Shown piece by piece: positions 15,302 through 22,310 of a DNA stretch of 22,310 bases. The stretch lies in assembly GCA_039029935.1 (NCBI GenBank), contig JBCCFC010000038.1, forward strand, positions 1 to 22,310. The letters run 5' to 3'. How positions within the stretch are numbered: position 1 is the first letter of the stretch; the number at the start of each line of letters is the position of its first letter. A program made the translations under genes and the position numbers. The notes under the pieces are model-generated. The model had not been told where the DNA came from. It searched no databases and saw nothing but the letters and a program-made list of their open reading frames with translations. Origin of the DNA: G039029935 sp039029935 (lineage in GTDB: Bacteria; Chloroflexota; Anaerolineae; Caldilineales; Caldilineaceae).

Positions 15302-17254
15302 TTGGTACAGTATCACGAAAGAATAAACAATTTGGACAAATTACAGCATTATCAATGGCAAACACAGCGGCTTCAACAAAAAATCAATATATTAAACCAA
15401 AAAGGCAATCGTTGGTCTCTATTGCGTCTTGCCAGCTTTGGTCTCATGGTTGCCATCAGTGCCACCGCCCTGTTTACACTCAATGCATTTTGGTTCACCG
15501 TTGCGCTTCTGCTCTTTGGGGCACTTTTTATCACCACCATCATTATCCACCGTCGCATCGAAACACATCTGGCCGAAGTGCGCACCCTGCGATCCTTCAA
15601 ACAAACACAGATCGCTCGCTTAACCATCTATTGGGAAGACCTGCCACCTGCGTTGATGACCCAGCTTACCTTTGACCACCCTTTTGAAGCCGATCTTGAC
15701 CTTATCGGGGAACGTTCTGTCCATCGTCTGCTCGATACTACCACTACAGAGCAGGCGAGTGAGCGATTTCGTACATGGTTAACCGAAATTCCGACTATTG
15801 AGACAATTTTACAACGACAACAACTTGTCCAAGAATTGGGAACTCAAACGCTGTTTCGGACCAAGTTGGCCGTGTATGGACAGTTATTATCAACACAAAT
15901 TTATCGCAGACTGAATCCGCAAGAACGAGAGAACCTTGACCGAAACCCATCAGAAGTGCATACGATTCCTCGCTGGCATACCGACACAATTCTCAAGTGG
16001 TTTACCAATCCAGAATCAGCAGGACCAACAAAATCACTGCAACGATGGTTGGGTTTGCTCTCGGTGCTGACAGCCATCAACTGGATTGTCATCCTCATTT
16101 GGGCAATAGGTGGCCCCAGCTATTGGGCGATTACACTACCTGTGTATGGCGTCCTCATGCTCTATGCCACCTATTTCCAGACAGGCGTCTCACAAAGCCA
16201 GGACCTTTTTCGCGAGGCGAGCAAACTCCATCAATATCTCCAATGGTTAACAACCGTTTTTTTGCACTTGGAAACAACCCAATCAGCAAAATCACCCAAG
16301 TTAATGGACCTGCTTTCGCCATTTCATCAACCAGAAGAACGACCCTCGCTCTATATCAAGCGGCTGGCACGGGTCACATCGGCAACGGGCATTCGAGGGA
16401 ATCCAGTGCTTTGGTTTCTGCTCAATATGGCCGTGCCTTGGGATGTCACCTTTGCGTATCTGTTTCAGAAACACCGCGCCGCCCTCGCTGTTCATTTGCC
16501 TCAATGGATGGATGTCTGGCATGAACTGGAGGTGCTGTGTGCGTTGGCAAATGTGCATCATCTACAGCCAACGTATACGATGCCGGACATCACTGATTCA
16601 CAGCACAACCCGCTATTTGTCGCGGAATCATTGGGGCATCCACTTTTGCCGGAAATCGTTCGCGAAGGGGAAACCGCCAAGGTACGGAATGACTATCAGG
16701 TTGATGCACTGGGGCAGGTTGCCATTATCACTGGCTCCAACATGGCGGGCAAAAGTACTTTTTTAAAGGCGGTCGGTGTCAATTTGGCCTTGGCCTATGC
16801 AGGCGGGCCAGTGGATGCAACAACGTTTCAGATACCGATGCTGCGTCTCTTTACCAGTATCCGTGTCTCCGATTCAGTGACAGATGGCTTCTCCTATTTT
16901 TACGCCGAGGTGCGACGGCTCAAGGCACTGTTGATGGCATTGGATGAGTCTGATGATTTGCCACTGTTCTTTCTGATTGATGAAATTTTTCGGGGAACCA
17001 ATAATCAAGAGCGGCGTGTGGGCAGTTGGGCCTATATCAGTGCATTATCTGGCAAACATGGCATTGGGTTGATTTCGACACATGATCTGGAATTGGTCCA
17101 CCTCGCCGATGAGGATGACCGCATCACCAACTATCATTTTCGCGATGATGTGGTGGATGGACAGATGGTCTTTGATTACAAGATGCGCCCCGGTCCTTGC
17201 CCGACAACCAATGCGCTGAAAATTATGGCGTTGGAAGGCTTGCCTGTTGAATAG
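15302..17254 (+). CDS. Membrane-bound MutS-family ATPase (MutS-related protein, not canonical mismatch repair)
   Basis: 650 residues from a TTG at 15302. No ribosome binding site is convincing; TTG 15332 is an alternative, so the start is uncertain. Residues 42-82 hold two membrane segments and about 249-290 two more. The C-terminal third is a MutS ABC-type ATPase: Walker A GSNMAGKST at 478-486, the SVTDGFSYFYAEV signature, Walker B LFFLIDE with D560 and E561, and the ISTHD switch histidine. The N-terminal mismatch-recognition and connector domains of MutS are absent. Proteins of this four-helix membrane type are widespread in Bacteroidota and Chloroflexota and uncharacterised; the ATPase core is known to work as a dimer. 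Whether this one acts on DNA is open. The glycosyltransferase gene begins 91 bases downstream on the same strand. Confidence 0.88.
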   Translation: MVQYHERINNLDKLQHYQWQTQRLQQKINILNQKGNRWSLLRLASFGLMVAISATALFTLNAFWFTVALLLFGALFITTIIIHRRIETHLAEVRTLRSFKQTQIARLTIYWEDLPPALMTQLTFDHPFEADLDLIGERSVHRLLDTTTTEQASERFRTWLTEIPTIETILQRQQLVQELGTQTLFRTKLAVYGQLLSTQIYRRLNPQERENLDRNPSEVHTIPRWHTDTILKWFTNPESAGPTKSLQRWLGLLSVLTAINWIVILIWAIGGPSYWAITLPVYGVLMLYATYFQTGVSQSQDLFREASKLHQYLQWLTTVFLHLETTQSAKSPKLMDLLSPFHQPEERPSLYIKRLARVTSATGIRGNPVLWFLLNMAVPWDVTFAYLFQKHRAALAVHLPQWMDVWHELEVLCALANVHHLQPTYTMPDITDSQHNPLFVAESLGHPLLPEIVREGETAKVRNDYQVDALGQVAIITGSNMAGKSTFLKAVGVNLALAYAGGPVDATTFQIPMLRLFTSIRVSDSVTDGFSYFYAEVRRLKALLMALDESDDLPLFFLIDEIFRGTNNQERRVGSWAYISALSGKHGIGLISTHDLELVHLADEDDRITNYHFRDDVVDGQMVFDYKMRPGPCPTTNALKIMALEGLPVE

Positions 17255-17345
17255 TGTTTTCCCATCTTGCGATGATGGCATACAATAGATGGCAAATGAT
17301 GTTTATCACAATAATAGTGCGGGGCTAAGGGGCTGCGTTTAGCAG

Positions 17346-18368
17346 ATGACGAAGACAATGAAAATAGCAATCAATGGCTGGTTCTTTGGTCAAGCCAGCA
17401 ATGGGTCGGGGCAATACCTGCATCATCTTCTGGCACACCTGCCCCCCGCTGCCCCACAGCATCAATTTGTGTTATTGGTGCCATCACTTTCTGCTGATCA
17501 GGCGAGCCATCAGAAAATCGCTTCGTTGGCAGCGATGCAAACGCACTTTGCGGGCATGAACCTTGCGGATAATGTGGCCTTGCAGACTGTCTCGCAGCCC
17601 AACCTACAGCGCAATCTCGCCAAGCTTTGGTGGGAGCAGTTCGCTGTGCCACGTGCGGCTCAACAACAAAACGCATCCAGATTATGGGTCCCCTACTGGG
17701 CGGCTCCACGCTGGCAACCCTGCCCCACCATTGTCACGATTCATGACCTGATTCCCCTACTCTTACCTGCCTATCGAGGTGGACGACTCAACAGGCTCTA
17801 CACAAAACTGGTGAGCCACACTGCCAAACATACATCCGCCATTATCACTGTTAGCGAAGCCAGTAAGCGCGATGTCGTTGAGCATTTAGGCATTCCCGCC
17901 GAGCGTGTATATGCCATTCCGCATGGACCCAACCAAGCCATATTTGATGCCATGCAGTGGAACCAAAGCGATATTAGCCCCGAACGAGCCACAGAAGTGC
18001 AACAGAAATATCAACTACCCAGCCAGTTTTTTCTCTATTTGGGTGGGTTTGATGTACGCAAAAATGTGCAGTCAACCTTGCAGGCATACCGACAATATTT
18101 AGACAAGGGGGGCAACCCCGATATTCGTCTGGTAATTGCTGGTAAGTTGCCCGCTACTGACACAGATTTCGCACCCGATCCACAACGCATGGTCACAGAG
18201 CTAAACCTGTTGCCCTATGTTGACTTTTGCGGTTGGGTGGATGACGCCGATAAATTGGTGGTCTATAGTCTAGCCCATGCCTACATTTTCCCCAGCGTTT
18301 ATGAGGGCTTTGGGATGATGGTGTTGGAGGCCATGAGTGCAGGGACGCCTGTGGTGACAAGCGGGTAG
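17346..18368 (+). CDS. GT4-type glycosyltransferase, C-terminally truncated
   Basis: 340 residues. MKIAINGWFFG (ATG 17346, or 17358 which gives the typical family start) begins the N-terminal Rossmann domain, with a Gly-rich GSGQYL loop. The second domain has LYLGGFDVRKN, LVIAGKLP and the EX7E motif E320-GFGMMVL-E328. The protein stops at TPVVTSG, the point where family members go on for roughly 50-65 further residues (usually NVSSLPEV...G.A and a C-terminal helix crossing back to the first domain). The stop comes directly after this conserved strand, and the WD40 gene ends seven bases later on the other strand. I infer a truncation by rearrangement. The missing helix usually helps fold the protein, so it may be inactive. 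Retaining GT4 enzymes transfer sugars to cell-surface glycans or lipids from nucleotide sugars. Confidence 0.85.
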   Translation: MTKTMKIAINGWFFGQASNGSGQYLHHLLAHLPPAAPQHQFVLLVPSLSADQASHQKIASLAAMQTHFAGMNLADNVALQTVSQPNLQRNLAKLWWEQFAVPRAAQQQNASRLWVPYWAAPRWQPCPTIVTIHDLIPLLLPAYRGGRLNRLYTKLVSHTAKHTSAIITVSEASKRDVVEHLGIPAERVYAIPHGPNQAIFDAMQWNQSDISPERATEVQQKYQLPSQFFLYLGGFDVRKNVQSTLQAYRQYLDKGGNPDIRLVIAGKLPATDTDFAPDPQRMVTELNLLPYVDFCGWVDDADKLVVYSLAHAYIFPSVYEGFGMMVLEAMSAGTPVVTSG

Positions 18369-18375
18369 TGATTGC

Positions 18376-21300
18376 CTAACAATTGTAGTGTGACAAAAGT
18401 TCATCCAAATTTAGGGTTCGATCCAATTCTGCAGCTTGCTCAAATTTCGCTCTAGCCATAGAGCGATTATGTCTTCGGGCATAAAATCTACCTTTATAGA
18501 GAAGCGCATAAACTCTATTCTTGAGTATAATCTGAGCCACCTGAGCAGGATCAAGTATAAGACTTTCTGGGAATAAGCTATGGGCTTTCCTAAAAATATC
18601 TGTAGCCTCTTTAACATGACCATCTCGTGCTAGCTCGTGACCTTTTTCAATGAGGGACAAGGCAGTTGATTGCTCCATCAATGACTTCAACTCCTCTTGC
18701 CCAGGAAGATCAATCTCTTCATCGATGCCAAACCTCTGCCGCTCGGCACTTGTCAAGATAGGACTCGGACGTGAAGTATATCGGATTGCACGTAGTACCA
18801 ACCTTTCGGGTCCGTCCCAAATAAATAATGTATTTTTAGAATCGTCCTCTTGAATTGTTGTATTTGGACCATTCCTACCAGAAGCAATTTGTTGACCGTT
18901 TGGATGAAACGCGACCGATTTTACATCACCAATGTGGTCGTCTATTTGTGCCAATTGACGACCACTTGCAATCTCCCAAAGCCGCGCTGTACCATCTGCC
19001 CCACCTGAGACCAATCTCTGCCCATTAGGACTAAATTTTGCGGACCAAACAGCACCAGAATGGCCCGTTATACGATGAGACGCGATTAGGCTAGGCGTTT
19101 CTGGGTTGAAATCCCATACTCGAATGGTGCTGTCTAGACTGCTCGATACAACTTTGTGACCACATCGGCTGAATTCGACAGATGTTATGGGTTTCAAATG
19201 CTCTTGTACAGAAACTTTCTGCTGTCCATTGTAGGCAGACCAAATCTGTATCTTGCGATCTTGACTACCAGTCACAAGATATTGCCCATCGGGACTGAAC
19301 GCGACTGACGTAATTTGTGCTGTCTGGCCTTTTAGCTCATTGATGAGCTTCTTGCTTTTTGTGTTCCATAGCTTCACGGTCTGATCATCGCCACTTGAGA
19401 CAAGCCAGTTTCCATCTGGGCGAAATTTAATTGCATTGACGGCTCTTGAATGTCCACTAAACTCCTTCAATTTTTTGCCAGTGTAGGCATCCCAAATTGC
19501 TATCTTCCCATTGTAATCACCAGTAACCAATTGATTTCCGTCGGGGCTAAACCCTGCTGATAAAATGCCCGATATATCACTATCCAGTATTGTAATCAAC
19601 TCTCCATGATAAGTATCCCGTATCTGTACGCCGCTATGTGCGCCACCACAAATCAAAATCCGTTCACCGTCCGGACTAAACTCCACCCAAATGACCGTCC
19701 CTACTGGCTTACTTAGTCGAATCGCTTTTTCTGAGCTGTGAGCTTTCCATACTCGTATTGTGCCGTCTGAACTTCCTGATATAATTTTTTCTCCATCAGG
19801 TGTAAACTCGACCGAGTTCACCCTACAACTATGTCCATCAAGGTGCGCTACTGCTTCTCCACTCTTTGCATCCCATAACTGTATGCGGTTTGAATTACCG
19901 CCAGCAATCTGATTACCGCTAGGACTAAATCTAGGCGAACAAATTGAATCTGAGATGACTTGAAGTGAGATACCATCTCCCCCCGTTGGAACGTTCTGAA
20001 TCCTTGCTATGTTATCAGGACTCCCCGAAACAAATACAATTTGCTGGCTATCTGGGCTAAATGCAATAGACTTTATATCTCCTAAATAAGAGGGGTGATT
20101 GAGGTGCGATAACTCCTGTCTCTTTACAGCATCCCAAGTTCGTATTTTCTCGTTTTCACAACTTGCAACAAGCCATTGTCCATCTGGGCTAAATGCGGCT
20201 GCGTAGACAGTTCCATGATTGCTCTCCTTCAACAACATCTTACCCCGCTGCCAATCCCATACTTGTATTGTGCAAAAACCACCTGCAACAATCTGGTCCC
20301 CGTTTGGATTGAACCCTACAGAATGAATATGGTTACGATTGTTCTGAACATTGAGTAGGGCCTGTCGCTTACCTGTCATAGCGTTCCATACACATACAGT
20401 TGAATCACTACTACCTGATATAACCCTCAGACCATCTGGGCTAAACGAAACTGAATTAATAGTATCTGAGTGTCCTATCAACTCATTTAGTTTCGCACCA
20501 CGCTCTATGTCCCATATAAATATCTTGGTATCTCCAAAGCCTGAAACAATCTGCTGATTATCTCTATGAACCCCTACAGATCGAACAATTCCAAGGTGAT
20601 TTTTTGATTGGACAAGCAATCTGCCATCTTTTGTATTCAAAAGTTGGATTTTACCATCTGAACTACTACAGGCTACTCTCTGTCCATCAGGGCTAAATGC
20701 GACATCCCAAATAATGCCGATTTGATTGCGGTATTGAGTAATTGGGCTACCAGTTTGAGCGTCCCAAAACCGTATTGTTCCGTCCTCCCCACCAGATACA
20801 AATGATGTTCCATCTGGACTAAATTTTAATGATGTGACGTAACCTAAAAAATCATGAAATTCTGTTTTCTCCTCCCCTGTCTCAATATCCCATATCCACA
20901 TTGTTGGAGGTCGTTGGTGCTCAGTGTCATGACTGTCATCATGACATACTCCTGTTGCCACCAAATTAAAGATTCGTTTCCACCGATTCCCTTCTGACTC
21001 TTTCACATTTGGTCGTAATTCAGATGTATCCCAGAGTATATCAAGCCCTGAAACCCCTGAAACAACCCATTGACCATTAGGGCTAACGTCCACTGCGCTA
21101 ACAACCTCCAAATGCTCATTGAATTGTGTTAGTTGCGTTCCATCAAAACTATTCCAAACAGCGACAGTGCAATCCGCGCTTCCCGATATAATCTTTTGAC
21201 CATCAGGGCTAAATTTAACACATTTAATAGCCGCTACATGTCCCTTTAACTCCCTTATTGTTTCCTCATTCTGCCAATCCCATAAGCGTATCGTATGGTC

Positions 21301-22056
21301 TTCTCCACCGGACACAAGCCGCTGACCATCGGGGCTGAAGGCGACACATTCAACTGTACCACTGTGTCCCTTGAGTATTTTCCGCTGCTGCCCACTCTCG
21401 GCATCCCAAACTCGCACCGTACCATCCTGACTCGCAGATGCGATAGCGGTTCCATCACCAGCCCATGCTACGCTACGTACACGCCCCGTATGACCAAAGA
21501 AAAGTTGCAATGGGTTTAAGGTTGACGAACACCAAATGCGAATTGTGCCGTCTGCGCCACCTGAAACAATTTTCTGCCCATCAAGACTAAAGGCAATGCC
21601 GAAAACGTCTCCTTGATGAATTTCTTGTGCGTTGGGTATTGTTAGTTGCCATCGCGCTTGTTCAAGGGCGGAGCGCAATGCATTATATGAACGCACATTC
21701 AAATCTGTCAATACCGCATCACGAGCTAGGATGAGGGCAAGGTCACCAAATTCTTTTTCTGATTGAATGAGTAGTTGACTTTCAGAAGCGAGGAGTGTAG
21801 ATAAGAGTTGTTCTTGAATAGACTCTAGTTCCTTAATCTTGACGACTGCGAAGTTTGCAAGTTCGGCAATTTCTACCTCGAGCCTGTTGATTGCTTCGTC
21901 TTCGGCTTTTAACTGATTTGTTAAATAGGTTGGCTTCTCCCCCTCAGCATAAGTAGCTAGTTGTAACTCCAGATGCTGTTGATTATTTTTATGCTGCTTT
22001 AAAAGCTTCTGTTTATGGACTAGCTCATTGTGGTTTTCTTGTTTATCTTTTGTCAT
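18376..22056 (-). CDS. Large WD40-repeat protein with N-terminal coiled coil and C-terminal TPR-like region
   Basis: 1226 residues; ATG 22056 follows AGGA ten bases upstream. Residues 1-90 are a charged coiled-coil hairpin; about 90-140 (LASESQLLIQ...LALILARDAVLTD) match the helical linker that usually joins a STAND NTPase to its WD40 repeats. From about 149 to 1085 I count 21 WD40 blades of about 44 residues (typically VxSVAFSPDGQxxxSGxxDxTIRVWD). Blade 5 carries an insertion of about 40 residues and blade 21 a shorter one. Residues 1086-1226 contain two TPR-like helical pairs (LIEKGHELARDGHVKEATDIF; ARAKFEQAAEL). No NTPase, protease, TIR or kinase domain is present. It is probably a cytoplasmic scaffold or sensor. 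By eye the gene is AT-richer than its neighbours, in keeping with acquisition. Its 3' end abuts the truncated glycosyltransferase. Confidence 0.9.
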   Translation of the reverse strand: MTKDKQENHNELVHKQKLLKQHKNNQQHLELQLATYAEGEKPTYLTNQLKAEDEAINRLEVEIAELANFAVVKIKELESIQEQLLSTLLASESQLLIQSEKEFGDLALILARDAVLTDLNVRSYNALRSALEQARWQLTIPNAQEIHQGDVFGIAFSLDGQKIVSGGADGTIRIWCSSTLNPLQLFFGHTGRVRSVAWAGDGTAIASASQDGTVRVWDAESGQQRKILKGHSGTVECVAFSPDGQRLVSGGEDHTIRLWDWQNEETIRELKGHVAAIKCVKFSPDGQKIISGSADCTVAVWNSFDGTQLTQFNEHLEVVSAVDVSPNGQWVVSGVSGLDILWDTSELRPNVKESEGNRWKRIFNLVATGVCHDDSHDTEHQRPPTMWIWDIETGEEKTEFHDFLGYVTSLKFSPDGTSFVSGGEDGTIRFWDAQTGSPITQYRNQIGIIWDVAFSPDGQRVACSSSDGKIQLLNTKDGRLLVQSKNHLGIVRSVGVHRDNQQIVSGFGDTKIFIWDIERGAKLNELIGHSDTINSVSFSPDGLRVISGSSDSTVCVWNAMTGKRQALLNVQNNRNHIHSVGFNPNGDQIVAGGFCTIQVWDWQRGKMLLKESNHGTVYAAAFSPDGQWLVASCENEKIRTWDAVKRQELSHLNHPSYLGDIKSIAFSPDSQQIVFVSGSPDNIARIQNVPTGGDGISLQVISDSICSPRFSPSGNQIAGGNSNRIQLWDAKSGEAVAHLDGHSCRVNSVEFTPDGEKIISGSSDGTIRVWKAHSSEKAIRLSKPVGTVIWVEFSPDGERILICGGAHSGVQIRDTYHGELITILDSDISGILSAGFSPDGNQLVTGDYNGKIAIWDAYTGKKLKEFSGHSRAVNAIKFRPDGNWLVSSGDDQTVKLWNTKSKKLINELKGQTAQITSVAFSPDGQYLVTGSQDRKIQIWSAYNGQQKVSVQEHLKPITSVEFSRCGHKVVSSSLDSTIRVWDFNPETPSLIASHRITGHSGAVWSAKFSPNGQRLVSGGADGTARLWEIASGRQLAQIDDHIGDVKSVAFHPNGQQIASGRNGPNTTIQEDDSKNTLFIWDGPERLVLRAIRYTSRPSPILTSAERQRFGIDEEIDLPGQEELKSLMEQSTALSLIEKGHELARDGHVKEATDIFRKAHSLFPESLILDPAQVAQIILKNRVYALLYKGRFYARRHNRSMARAKFEQAAELDRTLNLDELLSHYNC

Positions 22057-22109
22057 AGGAGTTCAATCCTGTGTGTTTTATTTACTGGTTGATAGCCTCA
22101 ACAGGGTAT

Positions 22110-22138
22110 ATTATACTTGATTTTTGTACATATGCCTT
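22110..22138 (-). promoter_or_regulatory. Candidate promoter of the WD40 gene
   Basis: On the minus strand a perfect TATAAT (22115-22110) stands 17 bases after AAGGCA (22138-22133), a poor -35. The predicted transcript start would give a leader of about 47 bases before ATG 22056. Confidence 0.4.
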
Positions 22139-22157
22139 AAGACAGGTCAATGTATTT

Positions 22158-22185
22158 TTGTTATATATCTTAATAGTATTACAAT
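22158..22185 (+). promoter_or_regulatory. Candidate promoter of the DUF433 gene
   Basis: TTGTTA (22158-22163), a 16-base spacer and TACAAT (22180-22185) precede the ATG at 22240 by a plausible leader of about 48 bases. It points away from the WD40 gene promoter. Confidence 0.35.
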
Positions 22186-22239
22186 AGTATTCACGTATTT
22201 TGACCGTTTCCTATCTAGTTTGAATTAATAGGAGCAAGT

Positions 22240-22310
22240 ATGAATATTGAAAACTATTTTGACCATGTTAGACCAAACGATATCCGTCTGAAGGGAACCC
22301 GCGTCGGAAT
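22240..22310 (+). CDS. DUF433 family protein (antitoxin-like), 5' part only
   Basis: ATG 22240 has AGGAG five bases upstream. The 23 visible codons read MNIENYFDHVRPND, then IRLKGTRVGI, which is the usual start of DUF433 proteins (a short N-terminal segment, then IR(I/L)KGTR(V/I)GIE). DUF433 proteins are about 75-115 residues with a winged-helix-like DNA-binding part and are often found beside VapC-like or DUF5615 toxins. The rest and any partner gene lie beyond the window. Confidence 0.8.
   Translation, partial: MNIENYFDHVRPNDIRLKGTRVG

Overview
The window looks like chromosomal DNA of a Chloroflexota bacterium (Anaerolineae/Caldilineae-like by style). This is inference from gene style, not from a marker gene: Thr/Pro-rich linkers joining lamin-tail domains, very long WD40 proteins, class III CoA-transferase next to a split class I fumarase, and many short tandem repeats between genes. 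I see no rRNA, tRNA, CRISPR array or intact transposon.

Layout. Bases 122-466 hold the C-terminal remnant of a transposase-like nuclease. Two minus-strand genes follow: an APH-fold phosphotransferase (502-1530) and a heptad-repeat coiled-coil protein with a PD-(D/E)XK nuclease domain (1569-2435). A giant surface protein with eight lamin-tail domains (2965-9228, +) comes next. Its last 230 bases run antisense through the end of the next gene. A minus-strand operon (12043 down to 8999) encodes class I hydratase alpha, a small unknown protein, hydratase beta and a CaiB/BaiF CoA-transferase. This set fits fumarate, mesaconate/citramalate or tartrate metabolism. Divergent from it lies a two-gene plus-strand unit: a thioredoxin-fold fusion protein (12210-13688) and a UGSC-family selenoprotein (13871-14392). 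The selenoprotein reading frame is interrupted by TGA at 14147 followed by a bacterial SECIS-like hairpin. A repeat-rich tract and a strong bidirectional terminator (14700-14743) close this part. Then come a small membrane protein (14754-14975, -), a membrane-bound MutS-like ATPase (15302-17254, +), a C-terminally truncated glycosyltransferase (17346-18368, +), a 1226-residue protein with about 21 WD40 blades (18376-22056, -) and the first 23 codons of a DUF433 protein (22240-, +).

The main point is the selenoprotein. A standard gene caller splits it into two meaningless fragments, but the product reads straight through as ...AD-U-GSCTSC..., the signature of the UGSC family. Its neighbour has an N-terminal thioredoxin fold with a CPTC motif, so the pair is probably a redox module of unknown substrate. 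Other notable points are the antisense overprinting of the lamin-tail gene, the junction that cut off the glycosyltransferase exactly where the WD40 gene begins, the repeat arrays that start inside the last codons of three genes, and a WD40 protein sized for three seven-bladed propellers with no effector domain.
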